Assembly: GCA_017999675.1 (NCBI GenBank)
Contig: JAGNLL010000007.1
Location: 1 to 64,000 of the forward strand
DNA from: Rickettsiales bacterium
GTDB lineage: Bacteria; Pseudomonadota; Alphaproteobacteria; Rickettsiales; UBA1997
DNA length: 64,000 nucleotides
Reading direction: 5' to 3'
Part shown: in pieces, positions 46,437-56,345 of the stretch
Layout of the letters: each line of letters begins with the position of its first letter
Position numbering within the stretch: the stretch's first letter is position 1
The notes under the pieces: generated by a model
Databases searched by the model: none
Told to the model about the DNA's origin: nothing
What the model saw: only the letters and a program-made list of their open reading frames with translations
Translations under genes and position numbers: made by a program

Positions 46437-46912
46437 GTAAGGCAAGTGGATGGTCGCTGGTTTTAACTTGGCAACAGGTTTGAAAATTAGAGGAAAGTCC
46501 GGACTCTTGCGAGGAAAAATATCAGTTAATGGCTGACCAGAATTTTGAATAAAATAGAAATTCTGAGGGAAAGTGTCACAGAAAATATACCGCTCCGCTT
46601 ACGCTTACGCTACAGCGCGACAGGCCAACTTAAACGAAGCTTGCTGCGCTGTAGCGAAGCGAAAGCGAGTAAGGTCGAAACCGCGAGGTAAGAGCTCACG
46701 CGCTTGCATGGTAACATGCATTTGGATAAACCCTATTTAGAGCAAGACCAAATAGGAGTGGCAAGTTTCTTCAATGAAACAGATGTCCTCGCCATCGTCA
46801 CTCGGGTAGGTTGCTTGAGGTTAGCGGCGACGCTAATCCTAGATGAATGACTGTCGTCCGCTTACGCGAAAGCTACAGCGCGATACAAAATCCGGCTTAT
46901 AGCTTGCCTTAC
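46437..46912 (+). ncRNA. rnpB: RNase P RNA (bacterial type A) with palindromic insertion
   Basis: The catalytic RNA of RNase P matures tRNA 5' ends. The conserved universal cores are visible: GAGGAAAGTCCGGACTC near 46490, CACAGAAAATATACCGC near 46577, CGAGGTAAGAGCTCACGCG near 46682, and the 3' core AGATGAATGACTGTC followed by AAAATCCGGCTTAT near 46888. Helix P1 is formed by GTAAGGCAAG (46437-46446) and CTTGCCTTAC (46903-46912). The total of about 476 bases is long for the type, owing to a palindrome in the P12 region and a related half element in a 3' hairpin. Confidence 0.93.
46591..46671. repeat. Palindromic element inside the P12 region of rnpB
   Basis: The segment between ATATACCG and GTAAGGTCG forms a long imperfect hairpin (arms CGCTACAGCGCG and GCGCTGTAGCG with flanks). 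Its right arm is shared with the element beside tRNA-Leu at 4690-4714. A shorter related piece (CGCTTAC...GCTACAGCGCG) is at about 46858-46884. Confidence 0.8.
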
Positions 46913-46934
46913 TTACAACTAAAAAAATTTACAC

Positions 46935-47729
46935 ATGCTTTCAACCAATCAAATCCGCGCCAAATTTCTCGACTATTTCGCCAAAAACGGCCACGAGATT
47001 GTCGCATCTTCACCACTAATTCCGCACAACGACCCTACCCTGATGTTTACCAACGCAGGCATGAATCAGTTTAAAAACTACTTCACCGGCGTTGAAGTTC
47101 CAAAATTTAAACGCGCTGTCACTTCGCAAAAATGTGTGCGCGCCGGTGGCAAACACAACGATCTCGATAATGTAGGCTTCACCGCACGTCACCACACTTT
47201 TTTTGAAATGTTGGGCAATTTTTCTTTCGGTGATTATTTCAAAGAAGAAGCAATTTTTTTCGCTTGGGAATTTTTAACCCGCGAACTCGCAATCGACAAA
47301 AGCAAACTTCTCGTCACGGTTTACCACAATGACGACGTGGCTGCAGATTTGTGGAAAAAAATTGCCGGACTTTCGCAAGAAAAAATCATCCGCATCTCAA
47401 CCGACGACAACTTTTGGTCAATGGGCGACGTTGGCCCGTGCGGCCCCTGCTCCGAAATTTTTTATGACCACGGTGACAAAATTTTTGGCGGAGTTCCAGG
47501 AAGCAAAGACCAAGACGGCGACCGCTACATCGAAATTTGGAATTTGGTTTTCATGCAATTTGAAAAACAGGCTGGGGGCAAAATGATCGAATTACCAAAA
47601 CCTTGCATCGACACCGGCATGGGTTTGGAGCGCTTAACATCTGTGCTGCAAGGGATGCACGATAATTACGAAACCGACTCTTTTCAAAATTTAATTTCGG
47701 GAATTAAAACTTTTACCAACCAATCTTAA
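46935..47729 (+). CDS. alaS: Alanyl-tRNA synthetase N-terminal catalytic fragment
   Basis: The 264-residue frame matches only the start of AlaRS (about 870 residues). It holds all three class II motifs: [14 protein letters not shown] (motif 1 region), [14 protein letters not shown] (89-102, motif 2) and the motif 3 block [15 protein letters not shown] (226-240). It ends after [15 protein letters not shown], before the mid-domain block that begins VIADHIRS in intact enzymes. The tRNA-recognition, editing and C-Ala domains are missing, and the following sequence is an unrelated gene. Either the remainder is encoded elsewhere (a split AlaRS, as known in Nanoarchaeum) or this is a remnant beside an intact copy outside the window. 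The frame is undamaged. Confidence 0.9.
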   Translation: MLSTNQIRAKFLDYFAKNGHEIVASSPLIPHNDPTLMFTNAGMNQFKNYFTGVEVPKFKRAVTSQKCVRAGGKHNDLDNVGFTARHHTFFEMLGNFSFGDYFKEEAIFFAWEFLTRELAIDKSKLLVTVYHNDDVAADLWKKIAGLSQEKIIRISTDDNFWSMGDVGPCGPCSEIFYDHGDKIFGGVPGSKDQDGDRYIEIWNLVFMQFEKQAGGKMIELPKPCIDTGMGLERLTSVLQGMHDNYETDSFQNLISGIKTFTNQS

Positions 47730-47739
47730 TTAAAAAAAT

Positions 47740-48579
47740 ATGCCTCCTAAAAAAAAGTCTAAATCTTCTTCTGCCCCTGCGGCAGCCCCGTCTCCCGCTC
47801 CAGTGAGTAATGGCTACATATTTGAATTTGAGGGTAGAAAAATTATTCCAGTAGAAACCTGCGCCTTCAACACCGTTGATTTTAGAGCAAATCCAAACGC
47901 CATTCTTTTTTCAGGAAACCTCACTCAATGCCCAACAGTTGTGATCCGAAAAGACCACGTTGCAACTATGGCCCACTTCTTCCCCAATAACGCTTACGAC
48001 GAAAGAACTGCCAAGGCTAATTTAGAACTAGCCATTGCCGACTTTAAAGCTGCCAATGGCGGAGAAATGCCAAAAGGCACAAGCTTTCAAGTTTTTGGTG
48101 GAGGTGCACACTCGCCAGCAGAGCTTGGAGATAGCGCAAGAGCGATTTTAATTGATACCATGAAAGAGAAAATGCGTCTCGATCTAAAGCCGTATAAAAA
48201 TTTTAAAGCTGACGAATCTTCAATAACCTACATGCCAACAAATCCAAATATTAAAGAATCTACAGCAGTTTTTGTTGATTCTAGCGGCACAGCCGTCACT
48301 CGCAAAATACTAAACACTAGTAGGACTGACATGGAAGTTTATCCGCTATCAGAATTGCCGCCATCAATGCCCATAGAATTACTTGCTGCCTTAAGCGCCG
48401 GCATTCATTCAAACCAACTTTACGAAAGATTTGTGGAGCAAAGAGCTAATAAAATTGCTGATGCTGCAGATCGCGGCCCAATGACAATAGAGCATATGAG
48501 AGCTGTCACGTCAGATCTTTGTGATAGAAAATTAAGCGCCGAAAGACTTGCTGGCGATCTTCGCGCTTTAACTCTTTAA
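47740..48579 (+). CDS. Hypothetical protein resembling the CheD glutamine-deamidase fold
   Basis: The 279-residue protein has a Lys/Ser/Ala/Pro-rich start (1-24) and then a domain whose order of motifs resembles CheD. NPNAILFSGNLTQC (51-64) is followed by TMAHFFP (76-82), then a helix AKANLELAIADFKA, then SFQVFGGGAH (115-124), then LGDSARAILIDTM. In CheD the catalytic Cys follows a glycine-rich turn, and the catalytic His lies in an AHxxLP block; here Cys64, His79 and Ser58 fit those places. There are no chemotaxis genes in the window. The C-terminal third is helical and unknown. A deamidase-like effector or toxin is an inference from pattern similarity only. The 3' end overlaps the convergent ankyrin gene by 12 bases. 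Confidence 0.65.
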   Translation: MPPKKKSKSSSAPAAAPSPAPVSNGYIFEFEGRKIIPVETCAFNTVDFRANPNAILFSGNLTQCPTVVIRKDHVATMAHFFPNNAYDERTAKANLELAIADFKAANGGEMPKGTSFQVFGGGAHSPAELGDSARAILIDTMKEKMRLDLKPYKNFKADESSITYMPTNPNIKESTAVFVDSSGTAVTRKILNTSRTDMEVYPLSELPPSMPIELLAALSAGIHSNQLYERFVEQRANKIADAADRGPMTIEHMRAVTSDLCDRKLSAERLAGDLRALTL

Positions 48580-49968
48580 AAGCGCGTCCGCACCAGCCGC
48601 GCGCTGCAGATTTTCAACTTTAGCGATTGATACTTGGCTTAAAGATGTTGGCGGCGCTGGTAGCGGCAAGTTTCTTATTAAATCATCTAGCTTAGATGTG
48701 CCGCGGGTCTCACTTGGCAATTTAACTGACTCAGAAATTAAAACCCCTTCCGACTTTTCAACCATTCTCGCCAAACCCTCATTATTTGGATTCGCCGCCA
48801 ATGCCTGCTTTTTTGCTTCAGGATTTGCGCGATCGAAAAACACAGAAATCAGCGAATTATTGCCGCCCTTAATTGCCGCATCCAAAACAGTTTTACCATT
48901 TTCTACGTGGTTAACATCTGCGCCGTAGCTTACCAAAAGCATTGCCATTGTTGATTGGCCGTTTTGTACGGCGAAAAATAACATTGAGTTGATGCTTTTT
49001 TCGTCGAGGGGAATTCCCAAAATTTTTTCTAATTCTGAGATTTTTTCTTGTGAAATTTTTTGCTCTTTTTGGCCTTCAGTGGTTTGCGCTTTAGATTTTT
49101 CTACCTCTTGCACAACCACATCTTGCGAGGTTTTTTCAGCAAGCTTTTTTGCCTCTTGTTCTTTGTTAAGTTTTGCCGCCTCTGCCCTTAATTGATCACG
49201 CAAAGCAAGCATTCCCATTTGGTGAAATTCTAGGGCAATTCCTGCTTCAATAATTTGTTGCTGCACTCTTGCTTGAGCTTCAATTTGTGATTTTTCAGCA
49301 TCTTCTTGCGCAGTTTTAAAACTTAGTTTTTTTCTCGCCGGCCCTTCTTTTTCTCTTTCTCTTTGGCGCAAATTTTCTTGCTCAACTTCAACTTTTTTTA
49401 CACCAGCTACCGCCAAATCTTGAGCGCTAATTCTTGCCCCAGCTTGCACAAGCATTTCCAAACCTTTCTTTTTTTCTTCAAGATTTTTACCCGAAACCAT
49501 CATTGCCGACACAGGGCTTAGGCCATTTTCACCAACTTCATTTATTTTTTTTGCGAGGTTGAATTTTCTTAAAAACTCGTCGGTTTTTTGTCCATCTACC
49601 GCTTTGCTCGAGGCGCAGGAAATAATAAAAATTTCGTGAGATAATTTTTCGATTTTTTGTTCGCGCTTTTTGCGAGATTCTTCTTTCTTTTTGCGAGCTT
49701 CTTCTTTTTTTACTGGATCTGTTTCATCTTGTTCTGTTTCACCTTGCTCTGCAGAAACTTGCGTTTCCATTTCGTCAATTTCTTTTAAATATTCCCTTAG
49801 TTTTATTGGCAGTTTATTCATTGCCAAAGCAGCCTGAAGGCTAATTTGCGCATTAAGAGAAACAAAATCTTCATCCAAAAATTGCGCAGCAAAATCCTTC
49901 AGGCTTTGCAATTTTTCTAAAGTTTCGGCGTCAGATTCTTGCTGAGAATCTGGGTTAGATTTTGTCAT
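48568..49968 (-). CDS. Ankyrin-repeat protein with coiled coil
   Basis: The 466-residue protein starts with a charged helical region (about 1-115, many Glu/Lys), then an ankyrin-like segment (about 145-195, INEVGENGLSPVSAMMVSG and LEMLVQAGARIS). A long Glu/Gln/Lys coiled coil follows (about 195-320), then C-terminal ankyrin repeats (about 325-400, SMLFFAVQNGQSTMAMLLV and GKTVLDAAIKGGNNSLISVF). There is no signal peptide. The same ankyrin/coiled-coil/ankyrin order occurs in the protein at 29500-31221. It overlaps lysK by 14 bases and converges on the CheD-like gene. Function is unknown; host-interaction is only inferred. Confidence 0.8.
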   Translation of the reverse strand: MTKSNPDSQQESDAETLEKLQSLKDFAAQFLDEDFVSLNAQISLQAALAMNKLPIKLREYLKEIDEMETQVSAEQGETEQDETDPVKKEEARKKKEESRKKREQKIEKLSHEIFIISCASSKAVDGQKTDEFLRKFNLAKKINEVGENGLSPVSAMMVSGKNLEEKKKGLEMLVQAGARISAQDLAVAGVKKVEVEQENLRQREREKEGPARKKLSFKTAQEDAEKSQIEAQARVQQQIIEAGIALEFHQMGMLALRDQLRAEAAKLNKEQEAKKLAEKTSQDVVVQEVEKSKAQTTEGQKEQKISQEKISELEKILGIPLDEKSINSMLFFAVQNGQSTMAMLLVSYGADVNHVENGKTVLDAAIKGGNNSLISVFFDRANPEAKKQALAANPNNEGLARMVEKSEGVLISESVKLPSETRGTSKLDDLIRNLPLPAPPTSLSQVSIAKVENLQRAAGADALLKS

Positions 49969-51529
49969 TTATTAGTTTGATAAAATTATCGATTCCAAAA
50001 AGAGCAATGAACGAACCCATGCGCGGGCCTTGGTCGGAGCCTAGTAAAATTTGGTAAAGGGCTAAAAACCAATCACGCATATTTTTCTCGTATCCGTGAT
50101 TTTTACCAACTTGAAAAACTAAATTTTGCAATAAAGCGCCGTCGTTTTTTTGTTCGTCGGTGGCATTTTGCACTGTTTCGATTAACTCGCGAAGTGCCGC
50201 CTTTTCTGCGTCCGTAGCCTCACGATATTTTTTATTTTTCTTGATGAAGTCGTTGTAATAGTTGATCGCGCTACCAACCATTTTTGCTAGAAGCGGCGAA
50301 TTTTCTTTTGTTAAACCCGCCTGATATTTCGAAATAAAACCCCAAAGCACCGAGTCATTTTCTGGGTTGCAGGCACTCGCCAAATTTAACAAAAGCGAGT
50401 AAGTTAAATTAAAATTACTTGTCGGAACTTTTCCCGAGTGAATGTGAAAGGCCGGATTATCAAGCTTCAAGGCCTCATCTTGTTTTTCAAAAGCAGCCAC
50501 AAAAGTTAAATATTCATCCATCGCTTTTGGAATCACGTCAAAATAAAGACGCTTCGCCGTTTTTGGTTTTTGATACATGAACAGGCTCATCGACTCAGCT
50601 GGGGCGTATTTCAACCAGTCTTCAACCGAGATGCCGTTGCCTTTTGATTTAGAAATTTTTTCGCCAGTGTCACTCAAAAACATTTCGTAAGTGAAATTGA
50701 CCGGAGGCACGCCGCCCAAGATTTCGCACACTCGGCGATAAATTCTTTCGTTAGGTTGGTGGTCTTTTCCGTAAATTTCGTAATCTACCCCAAGGCCAAA
50801 CCAGCGCGCGCCGAAGTCGATTTTCCACTGCAATTTGCAATTGCCACCTGTCACCAAAATTTCTTTTTCAACACCGTTAGTGTCTAAATAAATTACCGTG
50901 CCTTTAGCTTTGTTAATGCCTTTCACGCCTTTGTCGATGACGATGCCCGACTCTGGGTCAATTGGCATAAACGGGCTGTAAGTTTCTTGGCGCTCGGCTC
51001 CGAGACTTGGTAGCATTAGATCCATTAGCTCTTCGTATTTTTCGAGCACGCGAAGCATTGTAGAATCGAAGGCGCCCGATTTGTATTTGTCGGTGGCGCT
51101 GATGAATTCGTACTCAAATCCAAATGAATCTAAAAAAGCACGCAGGCGCGAATTCATGTTGTGGCCGTAAGACTCGTGCGTGCCGAAAGGATCTGGCACT
51201 GACGTAAGCGGACGACCCAAATTAGCGCGCACCATTTCTTGCTGAGGCACGTTGTCTGGCACTTTACGCAGGCCGTCAATGTCGTCAGAAACACAAAACA
51301 TGCGAGTCGGAATTTGCGGCGCAATGCACGAAAAAGCGTAGCGCACAAAGCAAGTACGAACCACTTCGCCAAATGTTCCGATGTGCGGCAAACCAGATGG
51401 CCCGTAGCCAGTTTCAAAAAGTACGTAACCTTTTTCGGGTGTTTTGCCACCAACTTTTTCTAAAATTCTGCGAGCCTCTTCAAACGGCCAAGCTTTTGAT
51501 TCGATGTAAGATTTTTGTGAAATAGTCAT
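49955..51529 (-). CDS. lysK: Lysyl-tRNA synthetase, class I
   Basis: The 524-residue class I enzyme charges tRNA-Lys, as in archaea and several alphaproteobacteria, instead of the usual class II LysS. The HIGH-equivalent is GPSGLPHIGTFGEV (about residues 44-57) and KMSKS appears as EKISKSKGNGISV (about 290). GKDHQPNERIYRRV and KLQWKIDFGARWFGLGVDYE are typical family blocks. Length is normal (about 510-550). It overlaps the ankyrin gene downstream. No class II lysS is seen in this window. Confidence 0.95.
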   Translation of the reverse strand: MTISQKSYIESKAWPFEEARRILEKVGGKTPEKGYVLFETGYGPSGLPHIGTFGEVVRTCFVRYAFSCIAPQIPTRMFCVSDDIDGLRKVPDNVPQQEMVRANLGRPLTSVPDPFGTHESYGHNMNSRLRAFLDSFGFEYEFISATDKYKSGAFDSTMLRVLEKYEELMDLMLPSLGAERQETYSPFMPIDPESGIVIDKGVKGINKAKGTVIYLDTNGVEKEILVTGGNCKLQWKIDFGARWFGLGVDYEIYGKDHQPNERIYRRVCEILGGVPPVNFTYEMFLSDTGEKISKSKGNGISVEDWLKYAPAESMSLFMYQKPKTAKRLYFDVIPKAMDEYLTFVAAFEKQDEALKLDNPAFHIHSGKVPTSNFNLTYSLLLNLASACNPENDSVLWGFISKYQAGLTKENSPLLAKMVGSAINYYNDFIKKNKKYREATDAEKAALRELIETVQNATDEQKNDGALLQNLVFQVGKNHGYEKNMRDWFLALYQILLGSDQGPRMGSFIALFGIDNFIKLINDKI

Positions 51530-51530
51530 T

Positions 51531-52811
51531 TTAGTTTTTTAAAAATTTAACCAGGTCGGTTTTTGTGGGTTTAAAATCATTTGCTGCCCAAAATTTTCTA
51601 GCCCGCGCAATAGCTTGTCCAGCATCTTTTCCCACAAATCCAAGTGCAAGAACATCTTCGCCGGTAAGTGGAAAATCTGGCAGAATGAAATTTTGTAAAA
51701 ATTGCAGGTTTTCTTTTGCAGTAGCGATTTTTTCGGAGTCGAAGTTTTTTACTAAGCAAAACAAATAAAAATCACGCACCAAGTTTGTTTCGTCGAAGGC
51801 TAAAAGTTGCTTAATGTCAAAAATCTCAAGCCCGCTGGACCCCGTCGTAAAGACGGGGTGGCAATTTAGAGGGCTTGTCACCCCGCCTTCACGACGGGGT
51901 CCAGTCAGCGCGGTTTGCACGTAAGTAAAAAACTTTTTTTCCAAATTAGTCGCACAAATTTCGTGAGAAAAAATTTTTAAATCAGTTTCTTTTTGCAAAA
52001 AAAGTGCGGCGATTTTTAGGTTTTGTGTGGCCGCAAATTCTAGTTTTTCTTCGAGTTCAAAAAGATGCTCCAAAGCTTTTAAATCAAGTGTGCCGCTAAA
52101 AACCTCGTCAGCAATTTTTTCACTTTTTAACACTTGCAAAATCGCAAGCAGATTTTCTTTTTTGTCGCCACAAATCATTTTCAAAATTTCAGCACGCACT
52201 CTTTCGCGCGACAGTTTTTTGAGATTTGTTTTTTGTTTTACACAAGCCTTTAAGCCTTCTGCATCAAGCTCTTGCGCGTAGCGACAGCTAAATCTGAAGA
52301 AGCGCAAAATGCGCAAAAAATCTTCTTCAATTCGTTGATTGGCGTCGCCAATGAATTTAACTTTTTGGTTTTTTAAGTCAGAAATTCCCTCAAAGTAATC
52401 CGTCACCAAGCCAGCGTAGTCAAGGTAAAGCGCGTTAATTGTAAAATCGCGACGCGCGGCGTCTAAAAAATAATCGGCAACAAATTCTGGTTCGCAGTGA
52501 CGTCCGTCAGTTGCGCCGTCTTTGCGCAAAGTAGTAATTTCAAAGTTTTTGCCATTCACCACAGCCGTCACCGTGCCAAATTTAATGCCGGTTGGAATGG
52601 CTTTGATTTTGTTTTTTTGTAGAATTTTTACGATTTCGTCGGGAAGAAATTTTGTGGTAAAGTCAAAATCGTGAACTTCTTTTTTAAGTAACAAGTCGCG
52701 TACGGCGCCGCCGACTAGGCGGATTTCGTTGTTAAAAACTTTGAATAAGGTTTGGGCTTCGGGGGGAAGTTTTTTTAGTAGTTCTGGGTGGGAATGGGTT
52801 TTTGGGTTCAT
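51531..52811 (-). CDS. cca: CCA tRNA nucleotidyltransferase / poly(A) polymerase family
   Basis: From ATG 52811 the protein is 426 residues. It has the nucleotidyltransferase head RLVGGAVRDLLLKKEVHDFDF (seen near residues 31-51) with catalytic Asp-x-Asp, then the template-like RRDFTINALYLDY and EDFLRILRFFRFSCRYA. It adds or repairs CCA at tRNA 3' ends; some tRNAs here already encode CCA. Residues about 303-326 are encoded by a 70-base palindrome that preserves the frame (feature at 51835-51904), an insertion not expected in the family. The upstream frame to 52874 is repeat-derived and excluded. Confidence 0.92.
   Translation of the reverse strand: MNPKTHSHPELLKKLPPEAQTLFKVFNNEIRLVGGAVRDLLLKKEVHDFDFTTKFLPDEIVKILQKNKIKAIPTGIKFGTVTAVVNGKNFEITTLRKDGATDGRHCEPEFVADYFLDAARRDFTINALYLDYAGLVTDYFEGISDLKNQKVKFIGDANQRIEEDFLRILRFFRFSCRYAQELDAEGLKACVKQKTNLKKLSRERVRAEILKMICGDKKENLLAILQVLKSEKIADEVFSGTLDLKALEHLFELEEKLEFAATQNLKIAALFLQKETDLKIFSHEICATNLEKKFFTYVQTALTGPRREGGVTSPLNCHPVFTTGSSGLEIFDIKQLLAFDETNLVRDFYLFCLVKNFDSEKIATAKENLQFLQNFILPDFPLTGEDVLALGFVGKDAGQAIARARKFWAANDFKPTKTDLVKFLKN
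51835..51904. repeat. Palindromic element within the cca coding sequence
   Basis: The arms CTGGACCCCGTCGT and ACGACGGGGTCCAG, with inner CGGGGTG/CACCCCG pairing, form an almost perfect 70-base palindrome. It is read through in frame as about 23 residues (GPRREGGVTSPLN...). Confidence 0.92.
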
Positions 52812-52844
52812 TAATTTTATTGGTAAAACTTTTAGTTCGAGTTT

Positions 52845-52953
52845 GCGAATAACCACCCCCAACCCCTCCTTCAAAAGGAGGGGCTTTTAGACCTCACTCG
52901 GAGGTGAGCACTCCCCTCCTTTTTGTAGAGAGGGGTTGGGGGTGGTTATTCGC
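52845..52953. repeat. Palindromic repeat, family A
   Basis: The third copy of the AATAACCACCCCCAACC palindrome, with arms GCGAATAACC/GGTTATTCGC, located upstream of cca. Confidence 0.9.
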
Positions 52954-53022
52954 ACAAGATTATTTTCAATTTCAAAACCGAGATTTTTTTGCGACCAACA
53001 GCCAAGCGGTTTTAGCTTAGCG

Positions 53023-53047
53023 AATACTGGCCACCGTGGCCAGTATT
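53023..53047 (-). terminator. Perfect hairpin after lpxI
   Basis: The 12-bp stem AATACTGGCCAC/GTGGCCAGTATT with a single-base centre lies immediately beyond the lpxI stop. No long T-run follows, so it may be a terminator or only an RNA-stabilising hairpin. Confidence 0.55.
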
Positions 53048-53050
53048 TGC

Positions 53051-53864
53051 TTAAATTACAGTTAAAAATAACCCCAACTCGTCAGCTTTTTTAATCACTT
53101 CGGCTTTATCTAAAACCAACGTAGAGTTAGCCTGAATCGCAATTCCGCCAATTTTTGACTCAAAGCAATTTTTAATCGTTTCAACGCCAATCGTTGGCAT
53201 GTCTGCTTTCATGCTCTGTTTGGCTTTTTTCATTTTGAGCAAAACTGCGTTGTTTTTGTATTCAACTTTCAACCCAGCGCACCTCTTAATCATTTCGTCA
53301 GTGCCCTCCAACGCTTCAACGGCAATGATTTGCTTTTGCGCAATCACCAAAGATTGCCCGACGTCAAAATTAGAAAATGACTTAATCGCCTTCACACCAA
53401 GTGCAATGTCTTCAAGGTTTTCTTTGGTTGGCTGATGCTTGGTAAGCGTTGATTTTTTTGAGATTACGCAGTCTAACAACTCGTCAATTCGCAAAATTTT
53501 TAAGCCTTCTTTTTCAAAAAATTTAATCACCGCACGCAAAACTGCGTCGTCACCCAAAATTTTATTAGCCAAAATTTTAGCCAGCAAACCAGCACCTCGC
53601 TTGTCTACTTTAAGTGAAGAAAAATTTGGTTTTGTCACACCACCAATAAAAACTAAATTTTTAATTTCATTTTGGTGAATCGCCGCCAAAAATTTTTCAA
53701 CCTCGCCGTAGCCCACGGTTATTGGGTTAAAAGCTGAGTAATCGATTTCGTATTTTTCACCTTCAAGCAAAAAAACCAAAAATTTGCGGCCTTTTTTTTG
53801 GCAATCGGAAATCAACATTTTTGGCAAAGATCCGCGTCCGGCAAAAATTGCCAGTGAGCCTAAA

Positions 53865-53875
<11 letters not shown>
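53051..53875 (-). CDS. lpxI: UDP-2,3-diacylglucosamine pyrophosphatase LpxI
   Basis: LpxI hydrolyses UDP-2,3-diacylglucosamine to lipid X in lipid A synthesis, replacing LpxH in alphaproteobacteria. The 274-residue protein starts with LGSLAIFAGRGSLPKMLIS and has the C-terminal catalytic block SMKADMPTIGVETIKNC (about 222-238), IGGIAIQANSTLVLDK, and a first domain with FIGGVTKPNF. Length is normal. This gene indicates that the organism makes lipid A. It overlaps the SDR gene upstream by 11 bases and is the last of the sdhA-to-lpxI run. lpxA/lpxB are not adjacent. Confidence 0.92.

Positions 53876-56344
<2,469 letters not shown>

Positions 56345-56345
<1 letters not shown>

Noticed and set aside
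46847-47074. 75-codon frame spanning the rnpB end and alaS start
   Set aside because: It runs through the conserved 3' core of RNase P RNA and the alaS N-terminus in another frame.
47729-47760. Frameshift explaining the short alaS
   Set aside because: The downstream DNA encodes an unrelated intact protein in the plus strand, and no continuation of AlaRS was seen in other frames, so a simple frameshift does not account for it.
52812-52874. N-terminal extension of the cca frame
   Set aside because: It begins inside the family A palindrome; the ATG at 52811 fits the family better.
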